Source of the DNA: JAKLKS01 sp964370855
GTDB lineage: Bacteria; Planctomycetota; JAJSAM01; JAKLKS01
Reading direction: 5' to 3'
NCBI GenBank assembly: GCA_964370855.1
Contig: CAYJMF010000017.1
Span: forward strand, 1-54,109
Length of the DNA: 54,109 nt
Below the pieces are notes generated by a model. That model saw only the letters and a program-made list of their open reading frames with translations, did not search any database and was not told the origin of the DNA. A program made the translations under genes and the position numbers. This document shows, one piece after another, positions 7,533-15,857 of this stretch (positions are counted from its first letter, which is position 1; the number at the start of each line of letters is the position of its first letter).

Positions 7533-10500
7533 TTCGGTGTCTCCGTGGTCTCTTCGGTTCCCTTGGGCCCGGTCTCCCCGGACCCGCCCCCCGTCCCCCC
7601 GTTCCCGGGTTCCTCCGGGGGAGGAGGATCGACGACGCCCGGTTCCCCGGCCCCGGCGTCGGCCCCCGTGCCGAGGGTGCGCAGCACCTCCTCGACGGCG
7701 GAGGAGGGCAGGAGGGATTTCGGAAGTGGGTCCCCGGATTCCCAGAGGGAGAACCCGAGGAGGAGGGCGAGGTCGGTGCGGTAGAAGCGCTCCTGGCCGT
7801 AGAAGTCCCGGATCTTCTTCTCCGCGACCCGGCGGATCCCCTCGACGGCGTCCCGGGCCGCCCCCGAGGAGCGGGCCTCGCGGTACTGCCGGATGGCGTC
7901 GAGCACCCCGCCCTGGCCCGTGAACTCCTCGTATAGGGTGCACTCGTCCTCGAGCCACCTCTTGAGGGAGGGGTCGATCTGGGCCGGCGGGTCGGCGGTG
8001 CCGGCGGCCGCGTACTCGTTCCAGGCGGCGTCCCCGTCCCCGCTCTCGGCGAGGAAGACCGCCATGTCGAGGTGCTCCTCCGCCGTGTAGGGGACCACGG
8101 GAGCGGTCTTCTGGAGGCCGTCGTAGATCTCACGGGGCGTCATCTGCCGGAACTCGACGAAGACGGGGGGGCGGTTCGTCGTGCTGATGAGCCGGATGGC
8201 GGAGAGCCCCTCGGGGGAGGCCTTGGCCAGGGCTTCGGGGCGGCGGTCGAGGGCCATGCCCACGCCGCCGCGGACCGCCTCGGGGAACTCGAAGTCCCTG
8301 TTGTCCCCCTTGCGGATGCGGGCGGCGATGGTCACGAAGACCCGGCGGCAGCGGGCGTACTGCGCCATCTTGCCCTTCACGCGCTCCTGGTAGGGCTTCG
8401 TGCGCATGCGGCCGAGGAGGGTCTTCCAGGCGGCGTCGCAGGCGTCCCACTGGAAGTCGTAGAAGGGGGAGGAGAAGGCCGGTGCGGGGGCCTCCTCGCC
8501 GGGCTTCTCCCCCTCCTTCGGGGGCGGGGCGAGGCGGCGGATGGAGAGGTAGGTCGCGAAGTAGTCGTCGCGGTCCGAGGCGAGGGCCGCCTCCGCCGCC
8601 GCGCGGGAGGCCCTGTCCCCCTCCCGGAGGGTCTTCGACACGGTCCCGGCGAGCTCCCGCAGCCGGCGGCTGGGCTCGTCCGTTGCCTCGTTGGCGGGGA
8701 GGAGCCCGTTGCGGGAGGCCCGCAGGGAGTCCCGGGCCCGGACGTACTCCGTGCCCGGGAAGAGCGGGGCGGCGACGGTCACCTCGTCCACGAGGGGGAC
8801 GACGCGGGCCTCGGCGCCGGCGGCGAAGGAGAGGGCGAGGTCGGCGGCTTCCTTCTCCGCCCCCTTCGGGAGGAAGTCGGCGTAGATCTCGAGGAGGGAC
8901 TTCGACTTCGCGAGGAGCTCCGCGACGGCCTTGGCCGGGTGGCCGTCGGCGTCGAGCTTCCGGGCCTCGGCGAGGAGATCCGCCCAGGCCCTCTCCGCCT
9001 TCTCCTTCTTCGCGGCGAAGGCGTCCCGGGCCTGCTGCAGGGCGGTGCGGATCTTCTCCGCCTCGCGGGCCGCCTCGTCGCCCCTCGGGGTGGAGGGGTA
9101 CTTCGCGGCGAACTCCTCGTACTTCTTCGCCAGCCCCTCCCAGAGGGGGCCGTGGGTCTGCCAGGTCTCGGCGGGGGAACCCTTGGCGGCGTTGTTGACC
9201 TTCACCGCCTCGAGGAGGAAGGGGTTCCATGCGTCCTCGGCCTTCTCGGCGAGGGTCTTCTCCACGGGGACCGGAATGGGGTCGGTGTTGCCGTTGCCGT
9301 TCTCGCCCGGGACGTTGCGGATGACCACCTCGGGATCCCTGGTGGCCAGGTTGTAGGCGTACCCCCCGACCCCGAGGAGCGCGACGACGGCCAGGCCGAG
9401 CAGCACCTTGTTCCGCTGCGCGCTGCGGGCCTGGCCGTGGGCCTCGAGGTGGTAGCGGACGCGGATGCGCTCGAGGTCCTCGAAGAGGCCCTGGGCCGAC
9501 CGGTACCGGTCGTCGGGCTTCTTCTGCATCATCTTCCCGATGACGGCGGCCATCTCGTCGGGGAGGTCGGGGACGTGCTTCTTCAGCGGCACCGGCTCCT
9601 CGCGCACCTGCTTGATGATGATCTCCTTCACGTTCTCGCCCGTGAAGGGGGTCTTTCCGGAGAGGACCCTGTAGAAGGTGGCGCCGAGCGCGTAGAGGTC
9701 GGCCCGGTGGTCGATGGGCTTCCCCTGCGCCTGCTCCGGGGCGATGAAGTGGGGGGTGCCGAAGATCTGCCCCCCCTCGCCGGCCCCGTCCTCGGCCTTC
9801 TTGGCGAGGCCGAGGTCGCCGATCTTCACCGTCCCCTCGGCGGTGAGCATGAGGTTGTCGGGCTTGATGTCCCGGTGGATGATCCCCTTCTTCTCGGCGA
9901 AGATGAGCCCCTTCGCCGCGTCGGTCATCATCTCCAGCGCCCGGGACCAGGGGACCGGCCCCTCCTTCGCCACCAGGTCCCCCACGGAGCCGAAGTTCAT
10001 GAACTCCATGGAGAAGTAGTAGATGCCGCGGTCGCTGCCGACGTCGATGACCTGCACGATGTTGGGGTGGATGAGGCCGCCCGCGGCGCGGGCCTCCTGC
10101 ACGAACCGATCCACGAAGACGGGGTCCGAGAGGAGCTTCGCGGCGAGGACCTTGAGGGCGACCTCCCGCTTGAGGGAGATCTGCTCCGCCTTGTAGACCG
10201 TCCCCATCCCGCCGCGGCCGACGCGCTCGATGATCTGGTAGCCGCCGATGGTCTTGCCGATGAGCCCGCCGCCGGTGCTCTCCTCCTTGGCGTCGGAGAG
10301 GAAGGAGAACAGCGTGTCGCCGACCTGGATGTTGTCGCCGATCTTGAGCTCGACGTCGTGGTCCGCCATGAGCTTCTCGTCGTTCACCAGGGTGCCGTTG
10401 CGGGACTTCATGTCCCGGAGCAGGAAGGCCCCGTCGGCGGCGGCGATCTGGAAGTGTGAGCGGGAGGCCATGGGGTCCGTCAGCAGCAGCGCGGCCTGGG

Positions 10501-10591
10501 GATTGTCGCGGCCGACGACGTAGGTCTTCCCGGGCTCCACCTTGAGGGAGGTCCCCTTGTCGCCGCCCCGTTCCACGAGGAGCATGGGCAT
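7529..10591 (-). CDS. Membrane Ser/Thr protein kinase with N-terminal FHA domain
   Basis: A 1020-residue protein. Residues 1-98 form an FHA phosphothreonine-binding domain (VGRDN, SRSHF, SRNGTLVN). Residues 118-375 are a Hanks-type kinase with G-loop GRGGMGTV (125-132), catalytic Lys 147, HRDIKPDN (239-246), DLG in place of DFG (259-261) and FIAPEQ. One membrane segment lies near 396-412, followed by about 600 residues outside the membrane, rich in Ala/Glu helices with no domain I can name and ending in a Pro/Gly tail. The FHA may read the kinase's own phosphosites. It is preceded by yggS with one base between and overlaps DUF167, so it replaces the usual yggT position of this cluster. Its stimulus and targets are unknown. 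Confidence 0.92.
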   Translation of the reverse strand: MPMLLVERGGDKGTSLKVEPGKTYVVGRDNPQAALLLTDPMASRSHFQIAAADGAFLLRDMKSRNGTLVNDEKLMADHDVELKIGDNIQVGDTLFSFLSDAKEESTGGGLIGKTIGGYQIIERVGRGGMGTVYKAEQISLKREVALKVLAAKLLSDPVFVDRFVQEARAAGGLIHPNIVQVIDVGSDRGIYYFSMEFMNFGSVGDLVAKEGPVPWSRALEMMTDAAKGLIFAEKKGIIHRDIKPDNLMLTAEGTVKIGDLGLAKKAEDGAGEGGQIFGTPHFIAPEQAQGKPIDHRADLYALGATFYRVLSGKTPFTGENVKEIIIKQVREEPVPLKKHVPDLPDEMAAVIGKMMQKKPDDRYRSAQGLFEDLERIRVRYHLEAHGQARSAQRNKVLLGLAVVALLGVGGYAYNLATRDPEVVIRNVPGENGNGNTDPIPVPVEKTLAEKAEDAWNPFLLEAVKVNNAAKGSPAETWQTHGPLWEGLAKKYEEFAAKYPSTPRGDEAAREAEKIRTALQQARDAFAAKKEKAERAWADLLAEARKLDADGHPAKAVAELLAKSKSLLEIYADFLPKGAEKEAADLALSFAAGAEARVVPLVDEVTVAAPLFPGTEYVRARDSLRASRNGLLPANEATDEPSRRLRELAGTVSKTLREGDRASRAAAEAALASDRDDYFATYLSIRRLAPPPKEGEKPGEEAPAPAFSSPFYDFQWDACDAAWKTLLGRMRTKPYQERVKGKMAQYARCRRVFVTIAARIRKGDNRDFEFPEAVRGGVGMALDRRPEALAKASPEGLSAIRLISTTNRPPVFVEFRQMTPREIYDGLQKTAPVVPYTAEEHLDMAVFLAESGDGDAAWNEYAAAGTADPPAQIDPSLKRWLEDECTLYEEFTGQGGVLDAIRQYREARSSGAARDAVEGIRRVAEKKIRDFYGQERFYRTDLALLLGFSLWESGDPLPKSLLPSSAVEEVLRTLGTGADAGAGEPGVVDPPPPEEPGNGGTGGGSGETGPKGTEETTETPK

Positions 10592-10592
10592 G

Positions 10593-11345
10593 CTAGGCGG
10601 CCCGCCCCCGGCCGTGGACGTTCTGGGCCCGCCCGTGGAGGTCAGGCGGCAACCCGCGGAAGAGCGCCGAGCCGATGCGCAGCAGGGTCGAACCCTCCTC
10701 GACGGCGGCCTCGTAGTCGTCGCTCATCCCCATGCTGAGATCGCGGAGGTCGTCGGGGGAGGTCCGGAGCGCGTCGCGGAGCTCCCGCAGCAGGCGGAAG
10801 GCGGGGCGGCCGGCCCCGGGGGAGGGGATGGCCATGAGGCCCGTCACCCTGAGCGAGGGCAGGGAGCGGGCGCGGCGGAGCGCGTCCTCCACCTCCCCCG
10901 GTCCGTAGCCGCCCTTCGTCGCTTCTCCGCTCACGTTCACCTGGATCAGGCAGTCAGCGGTTCGGCCGCGCCGGGCCGCCTCCCCCGCGAGCGCCTCGAG
11001 GAGTGCGTCCCGGTCCACGGAATGGAACCTGTGGAAAAGCTCCATGGCCCGCCGAACCTTGTTGGTCTGCAGTCTCCCGATCATATGCCATCGGAGCCCG
11101 ACTTCCGAGAGAGCGTGGACCTTGGCCCCGGCTTCCTGCACGCGGCTCTCCCCCGCGTCCAGGATCCCCAGGGAGGGGAGGAGGGCCACCACCTCCGCCG
11201 CGGTGTTCTTCGTGGCGGCCAGGAGCGTGACCCCGGCGGGGTCGCGGCGGGCGCGTCCGGCGGCCCCGGCCACCCCCCGGCGGAGGGCGGCCAGGTTTTC
11301 CTCGAGGAGGCCCCTGAGCGAGGAGGGGCTGGGATGACCGGCCAT
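10593..11345 (-). CDS. yggS: YggS/PROSC family PLP homeostasis protein
   Basis: About 250 residues of alanine-racemase-like N-terminal fold that binds pyridoxal phosphate and buffers free PLP. The PLP lysine is in LLAATKN (about residue 46). HMIGRLQTNK, SVDR, QVNVSGEATKGG, GLMAIPS, LSMGMSDDYEAAVEEGSTLLRIGSALF are all family signatures. I chose the ATG at 11345, which gives the normal start before the first helix; the frame is open further upstream. It is the first gene of the minus-strand run ending at purN. The intergenic region to its right is shared with a plus-strand lipoprotein gene. Confidence 0.93.
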   Translation of the reverse strand: MAGHPSPSSLRGLLEENLAALRRGVAGAAGRARRDPAGVTLLAATKNTAAEVVALLPSLGILDAGESRVQEAGAKVHALSEVGLRWHMIGRLQTNKVRRAMELFHRFHSVDRDALLEALAGEAARRGRTADCLIQVNVSGEATKGGYGPGEVEDALRRARSLPSLRVTGLMAIPSPGAGRPAFRLLRELRDALRTSPDDLRDLSMGMSDDYEAAVEEGSTLLRIGSALFRGLPPDLHGRAQNVHGRGRAA

Positions 11346-11442
11346 CGTGGGGGCGCCCCCGGACCCAAAACCCCAGTCTACCACGGGGTTAGGGGTTCCC
11401 CGGCGGTCCCGGGCCCGGATCCGGGCCGGTGTTCGAAAACCG

Positions 11443-11471
11443 TTGACTGTGCGGGGAGACCCACCTACGAT
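11443..11471 (+). promoter_or_regulatory. Sigma-70-like promoter for the PQQ lipoprotein gene
   Basis: TTGACT at 11443-11448 and TACGAT at 11466-11471 are separated by exactly 17 bases, a good match to a housekeeping promoter in a very GC-rich background. It would give a leader of about 75 bases before the ATG at 11555. Confidence 0.65.
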
Positions 11472-11482
11472 GTCCCCTTCTC

Positions 11483-11502
11483 GGCAGGCGGGGCAGCCTG
11501 CC
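11483..11502 (+). promoter_or_regulatory. 5'-leader hairpin
   Basis: GGCAGGC and GCCTGCC form a perfect 7-bp stem around GGGGCA, just downstream of the proposed promoter and upstream of the lipoprotein gene. It may stabilise the mRNA 5' end; no known riboswitch is recognised. Confidence 0.45.
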
Positions 11503-11554
11503 GCACCCTGGAATACAGGCAGGACTCGACCATCCATCAGAACCGGGAGGGAGG

Positions 11555-12715
11555 ATGAAGACGCGATCCCTGCGCACCCTTGGCGCCGCTTGCGGCGCCG
11601 CGCTCCTCGTCGCGGCGGTATCGGTGCCCTTGACCGGCTGCGCTTCCAAGCCTTCGAAGCCCCGGGAAGAGGTCTTCCGAAAGGCCGTGGCCGACGGTCT
11701 CGGATTCTCGGGCCGCATGCTCGTCGTCGATCTCGGACAGCAGTCCCGTGTCCGCGTGGCGCCGGGCGGCGTCCGCCTCGACGGCGGCTTCCTCTTCGTC
11801 GAGGAGGCCGACCACCGCTTCAACGCCATCGGCCGTGACAACCTCCACCTCGCGTGGAGCTACGCAGGCTTCGGCGGGCCCCTGCGCAACCGCCCGTTCC
11901 TCAGCGCGACCTCCTTCCTCGGAATGACGACGACGGAACTCCACCAGGTCAACCTGGAGTACGGCCACCACGAGGGCGGAACCGTGCACTTCGACATGGC
12001 CCCGTCGGCCCGCTTCGGGGCCACCGTGGGCACCGCCTACGTCCCCTGCTGGGGCGGATCGAGGAACGAGAGGACGCTGCGCACCCTCAACCTCGTCACC
12101 GGCCTCGAAGGCTGGGGATGGAGGACGCCCGGCGACATCCGGGGCGACATCGCCATCGGGGGAGAGCCCCCGCGGCAGTCCGTCTACTTCGCCACGGACG
12201 AGGGCATGGTCTACTCCCTTCCCACGGCGGGGGCCGACGGCCCCGCTCCCGATCCCTACTGGGTGCAGAACACCCACGGCCCGGTCACGGCCGGCCTCAC
12301 GGTTTCCGGGGACGACCTCTTCGTCGCCTCGGAGGACGGCTTCCTCTACTGCATGGATCGGATCACCGGCGGCGTGAAGTGGGCCGCTCCCCACGAGACG
12401 CCGCTCCTCGATGCCCCCGTCGCCACGGCGGGTTCCGTCTACCAGTTCCGCACCGGCGCCCTGTGGTGCCACGACCGCGCCACGGGGGCGGCCCGCTGGA
12501 AGTTCCAGGGCGGTGCCCGCTTCGTCCTCGAGCGCGAGGGGAAGGTCCTCGTCCAGAAGGCCGACGGCTCCCTCGCCGAGCTCGACGCCACGGGCAAGGT
12601 GGTCGCGACCCTCGGGAAGGGCGGGTACATGTACCCGGCCAACACCCGGGACGACAGCCTCTTCGCCGTCTCCGCCGACGGCCTCGTCATCAAGATCGAG
12701 GTCGGCGGCGAGTAG
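11555..12715 (+). CDS. PQQ-like beta-propeller lipoprotein
   Basis: A 386-residue exported lipoprotein: a signal peptide ends in the lipobox LTGC with the lipidated Cys at residue 29. The remainder is a run of propeller-like strands with Trp/Gly motifs (LHLAWSYAG, LYCMDRITGGVKW, LWCHDRATGAARWKF, LVQKADGSLAELDATGKVVA) typical of PQQ-binding-like or BamB-type repeats, though catalytic quinoprotein residues are not evident. A BamB-like scaffold or surface role is possible but unproven. GGGAGGGAGG directly precedes the ATG. It has its own promoter (11443-11471) and is divergent from yggS. Confidence 0.82.
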   Translation: MKTRSLRTLGAACGAALLVAAVSVPLTGCASKPSKPREEVFRKAVADGLGFSGRMLVVDLGQQSRVRVAPGGVRLDGGFLFVEEADHRFNAIGRDNLHLAWSYAGFGGPLRNRPFLSATSFLGMTTTELHQVNLEYGHHEGGTVHFDMAPSARFGATVGTAYVPCWGGSRNERTLRTLNLVTGLEGWGWRTPGDIRGDIAIGGEPPRQSVYFATDEGMVYSLPTAGADGPAPDPYWVQNTHGPVTAGLTVSGDDLFVASEDGFLYCMDRITGGVKWAAPHETPLLDAPVATAGSVYQFRTGALWCHDRATGAARWKFQGGARFVLEREGKVLVQKADGSLAELDATGKVVATLGKGGYMYPANTRDDSLFAVSADGLVIKIEVGGE

Positions 12716-12741
12716 GGACGCATCCCGACGAATCCACCCGC

Positions 12742-12825
12742 GGGGGGGGGGGCGGGGGCCCCCCCCCCGGGGCGGGGGGGGGGGCCCCCCCCGCCGGGGG
12801 GGGGGGGGCCCCCCCCCCCCCCCCC
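12742..12825. repeat. Alternating poly-G / poly-C tract
   Basis: About 84 bases made of alternating long G runs and C runs, with no other sequence. It lies between the lipoprotein gene and tatA. A real G-quadruplex-forming tract is possible, but the G-then-C order also fits sequencing or assembly artefact, so bases here should not be trusted. Confidence 0.85.
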
Positions 12826-12972
12826 GCGATTCCGGGGCGGTGACCCTCCTCACCGGGGAGGGGGGAAACTTCCCCTTTCGCCCGGGAGGCCGTGGATAAT
12901 CGACGTGCGGACCGTCCTCACCCGCCCCCGCCGGAAGCGGGGCGGAGGTGTCGAGGGTCCCGGAGGACGAAC

Positions 12973-13218
12973 ATGAGCCTGCTCCCGCCGGTCCCGGCCG
13001 CCTTCCTCGGCATGTCCGAGATGTGGATCATCCTCGCCCTCGCCCTGCTGTTCTTCGGCGCGAGCCGGCTGCCCGGCATCGCCCGATCCCTCGGCCGCTC
13101 GGTGAACGAGTTCAAGGCCGGGATGAAGGACGACGGTTCCGGCGGGACCGCCGGCACGGGCACGGGGACCGGCGCGAACTCCGGCGCGAACTCCGGCGGG
13201 ACCCCCTCGCAGAACTAG
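12973..13218 (+). CDS. tatA: Sec-independent translocase subunit TatA
   Basis: An 81-residue TatA/E: a short periplasmic start, one hydrophobic segment (MWIILALALLFFGASRLP, about residues 17-34), then the amphipathic helix IARSLGRSVNEFKAG and a disordered Gly/Thr/Asn-rich tail. It forms the pore-like assembly of the twin-arginine pathway for folded proteins. FFGASRLPG is the normal hinge. The ATG at 12973 follows GGAGG by 6 bases. No tatB or tatC is nearby. Its stop overlaps that of the convergent tilS at CTAG. Confidence 0.93.
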   Translation: MSLLPPVPAAFLGMSEMWIILALALLFFGASRLPGIARSLGRSVNEFKAGMKDDGSGGTAGTGTGTGANSGANSGGTPSQN

Positions 13219-14243
13219 GCGCGGACGCGCACCCGCTCCGCCGCCACCTCCGCCTCCACGCCCTTCCCCACGGGGATCCTCCGCGACTTCCCGTCGCCGG
13301 AGGCCAGCGCCTCCCGGAGGCGGCGCACCGCTGCGAGGGGAGGATCGCTCCCCTCCCGCCCGGCGGCACCCAGAAGCCTCGACAGGAGCCTGCGGACCCC
13401 CTCCTCGGATCGGCCCGCGAAGGCGGCCCGGGGGAGGGAGGCCGTGGCGCCCCGGACCCGGAGGCCGCGGGCGGCGGTCTCCAGTTCCGCGTCGAGGATC
13501 CCGGAGGCCTCCCTCGCCAGCCCCTCGAGGCGGAGGATCGAGGCGCCGGCCTGCGGGTAGGCGGCGAGGAGGGAGGGGAGGATGGAGCTGCGGATCCGCG
13601 CCCGGGCGTTCCCGGCGCCGGCGTTGGTGGGGTCCTCCACGAAGGGGACGGAGCGATCCTCGAGGTAGGCGAGGATGGAGGCCCGGCTCTCCGCGAAGAG
13701 GGGGCGGACGACGGAGCACCCCCGCGCCCCCGGCAGCGGCCTCCGGAGGGGGATGCCCGCGAGGCCGCGGAGGGTGGCCCCCTGGAGGAGGCGGTGGAGG
13801 ACCGTCTCCACCCGGTCGTCCCGGTGGTGGGCCACGGCCACGGCGCGGGCCTTCACCCGGCGCGCCACGGCGGCGAGGAAGGCGTAGCGCGCCGTGCGCG
13901 CGGCCGCCTCCGGGGAGCCGCCCCCCGGGGGGCGGAGGCCCTTCGCCCTCGCGCTCCGGAAGGGGACGCCGAGTCCCCGGGCGAGGGCCCGGGCGGCGGC
14001 GGCGTCGGCCGCGGAACCGGGGCGGAGCCCGTGATCGAAGTGGGCCGCCGTGAGGCGGAGCCGGGGGCCCGGTCCCGCGGAGACGGCGGACAGCGCGCGG
14101 CGGCGGGCGGCGGAGGCCGCCCCCCCGGAGCGGGCCACCACGACCCTGTCCCCGCCGCCGAGGAGGCGCTCGGTGCGGAGGAAGGCGGCGACTGAGGATT
14201 CGAAGGGGTGGAGGGGGAGGGGAGGAGCGGGGGAGGGGGGCAT
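13215..14243 (-). CDS. tilS: tRNA(Ile)-lysidine synthase TilS (atypical PP-loop)
   Basis: About 342 residues resembling TilS, which converts the wobble C of tRNA-Ile(CAU) to lysidine using ATP. Family signatures: AHFDHGLRPGS, ARTARYAFL, AHHRDDRVETVLHRLLQGATLRGLAGI and VEDPTNAGAGNARARIR. The PP-loop reads SGGAAS (39-44) where SGGxDS is expected, so the conserved Asp is missing. This could be real divergence, loss of activity or a base error in a low-complexity region. I start at the ATG at 14243; the longer frame runs into a poorly assembled area. It converges on tatA, the two sharing CTAG. Confidence 0.82.
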   Translation of the reverse strand: MPPSPAPPLPLHPFESSVAAFLRTERLLGGGDRVVVARSGGAASAARRRALSAVSAGPGPRLRLTAAHFDHGLRPGSAADAAAARALARGLGVPFRSARAKGLRPPGGGSPEAAARTARYAFLAAVARRVKARAVAVAHHRDDRVETVLHRLLQGATLRGLAGIPLRRPLPGARGCSVVRPLFAESRASILAYLEDRSVPFVEDPTNAGAGNARARIRSSILPSLLAAYPQAGASILRLEGLAREASGILDAELETAARGLRVRGATASLPRAAFAGRSEEGVRRLLSRLLGAAGREGSDPPLAAVRRLREALASGDGKSRRIPVGKGVEAEVAAERVRVRA

Positions 14244-14369
14244 CGGGGGATTGTAGCGGGGGAGGAGGGGACCCCTGCTTCCCCCTTCTGCGGGCGTGGG
14301 GGGCCGCACCGGGGGCGCGGGCGCGGGGGGGGGGGGGGGGCGGCCGCGGCGGGCGCGGCCCCGCGGCGG

Positions 14370-14379
14370 NNNNNNNNNN
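14370..14379. other. Assembly gap (10 N)
   Basis: Ten undefined bases directly after G/C-rich low-complexity sequence; the round number suggests a scaffold join of unknown true length. Confidence 0.98.
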
Positions 14380-14617
14380 GGACCGTAGGAGAGGGGGAGA
14401 GGCGGCGGGGTCGAGACGCACTCCGGCGCCGCGGGGAGGGGGCCGGAGTCGGGGCCAAAGGGAGGGGGGGGGCGGCGGGCACCGTTCTTGCCTTGACGGA
14501 ACCGGAATCCCGCTGGGGTGCACGCTTCCCCCTCCTCCCTCGGGCTCCGATCCTGCCCCCCATTCCTGGATCCTCAGGCAGGTTCGACCCCGCCGCCTCT
14601 CTCCTTTGACTTCCTAC

Positions 14618-14667
14618 GCTCCCGACGGGGAGCATCGGATCCTTTCCCGATGCTCCCCGTCGGGAGC
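14618..14667. repeat. Perfect 21-bp inverted repeat (hairpin)
   Basis: Arms 14618-14638 and 14647-14667 are exact inverted copies around the 8-base loop ATCCTTTC. The arm starts GCTCCCGACGGGG and ends AGCATCGG. There is no T-run on either side, so it is not a classical terminator. A second hairpin (GCGCGCC, loop GGGA, GGCGCGC) follows at 14669-14686. Confidence 0.85.
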
Positions 14668-14754
14668 AGCGCGCCGGGAGGCGCGCAACGCCCGCTGGCA
14701 CCCACCCGATCCAGCGGGGACCTCCACCCACTCCCCGCCCTTTCCGGCGGTGGA

Positions 14755-14782
14755 TCTTGTCCCCGCCCCTCCCCGGCGGGAC
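14755..14782 (+). promoter_or_regulatory. Imperfect inverted repeat in the gap leader
   Basis: TTGTCCCCGCC and GGCGGGACAA pair with one bulged base around CCTCCCC, about 50 bases before the gap start codon. It could be an operator for a glycolytic repressor or a leader hairpin. I recognise no specific regulator site. Confidence 0.35.
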
Positions 14783-14832
14783 AATGGGGGTTTCCCGCGC
14801 CGGCACCGCCGCGCCGCCCGAAGGAGGCATCC

Positions 14833-15837
14833 ATGGCCACCCGCGTCGCCATCAACGGCTTCGGCCGCATCGGCCGCCTGGTCTTCCGCGCCCTGCATGC
14901 GCGCCCCGAGTTCGAGGTCGTGGCCGTCAACGACCTCTCCGACCCGGCCTCCCTCGCCCACCTGCTCAAGTACGACTCCGTCCACGGCCGCTTCCGCGGG
15001 ACCGTGGAGCCGGGGGAGGGGGAGTTCCGCGTGGACGGGAAGCCCGTCAAGGTGCTGGCCGTCAAGGACCCCGCGGCGCTGCCCTGGAAGGCCCTCGACG
15101 TCCCCTACGTGGTGGAATCCACGGGGGTGTTCACGAAGCGGGCCGACCTCGAGAAGCACCTCGCCGCCGGCGCCCGCAAGGTGGTGCTGACGGTGCCCCC
15201 GAAGGACGAGATCGACGCCATCGTGGTCCTCGGCGTCAACGACGGGGTGCTCCGCCCCGAGCACCGCATCGTCTCCAACGCCTCCTGCACGACCAACTGC
15301 CTCGCCCCCGTGGCCAAGGTGCTCCACGACTCCTTCGGCATCGAGCACGGCCTCATGACCACGGTCCACGCCTACACCAACGACCAGCGCATCCTCGACC
15401 TCGTCCACAAGGACCCGCGCCGTGCGCGCTCCGCGGCCATCAACATCATCCCGACGACGACGGGGGCCGCCCGGGCCGTGGGCAAGGTGATCCCCGAACT
15501 CAAGGGGAAGCTCGACGGCTTCGCCCTGAGGGTGCCCGTCCCCGACGGCTCCGTGGTGGACCTGACGGCGATCCTCAAGCGGGACGTCACCGTCGCCGAG
15601 GTGAACGGCGCCATGCGCGAGGCCGCCGCCGGCCCCATGAAGGGGATCCTCGAGTACACCGAGGACCCCGTGGTCTCCTCGGACGTCGTCGGGAACCCCG
15701 CGTCGAGCCTCTTCGACGCCTCCCTCACCATGGTGGCCGCGGGCCGCACCGTCAAGGTGGTCGCCTGGTACGACAACGAGTGGGGCTACTCCTGCCGGGT
15801 CGTGGACCTCCTCCACCGGCTCTCGAGGCTCGGCTAG
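14833..15837 (+). CDS. gap: Glyceraldehyde-3-phosphate dehydrogenase
   Basis: A 334-residue type I GAPDH of the central glycolytic pathway. INGFGRIGR (residues 7-15) binds the dinucleotide; D34 in VNDLSD indicates NAD rather than NADP preference. The active-site Cys is C152 in SNASCTTNC and His is H179 in TTVHAYT. The C-terminal motif WYDNEWGYS is intact. AAGGAGG lies 5 bases before the ATG at 14833. It heads a run with pgk, rpe and accD, and pgk starts 20 bases downstream, so co-transcription is likely. Confidence 0.97.
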   Translation: MATRVAINGFGRIGRLVFRALHARPEFEVVAVNDLSDPASLAHLLKYDSVHGRFRGTVEPGEGEFRVDGKPVKVLAVKDPAALPWKALDVPYVVESTGVFTKRADLEKHLAAGARKVVLTVPPKDEIDAIVVLGVNDGVLRPEHRIVSNASCTTNCLAPVAKVLHDSFGIEHGLMTTVHAYTNDQRILDLVHKDPRRARSAAINIIPTTTGAARAVGKVIPELKGKLDGFALRVPVPDGSVVDLTAILKRDVTVAEVNGAMREAAAGPMKGILEYTEDPVVSSDVVGNPASSLFDASLTMVAAGRTVKVVAWYDNEWGYSCRVVDLLHRLSRLG

Positions 15838-15857
15838 GCGCCGGGAAGGGAGGACCG

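Larger units (their letters stand above)
14244..14832. other. Gene-free region with assembly gap and hairpins
   Basis: I find no gene in these 589 bases. They hold a 16-base G run (14325-14340), the N gap at 14370-14379, a perfect 21-bp hairpin at 14618-14667, a smaller hairpin at 14669-14686 and an imperfect inverted repeat with arms TTGTCCCCGCC and GGCGGGACAA (14755-14782) in the gap gene leader. The promoter for the gap-pgk operon should lie here, but I could not place it confidently. Confidence 0.7.

Noticed and set aside
14618..14667. Hairpin as a riboswitch or rho-independent terminator for tilS/gap
   Set aside because: It has no T-run and no conserved aptamer sequence; a repeat is the safer description.
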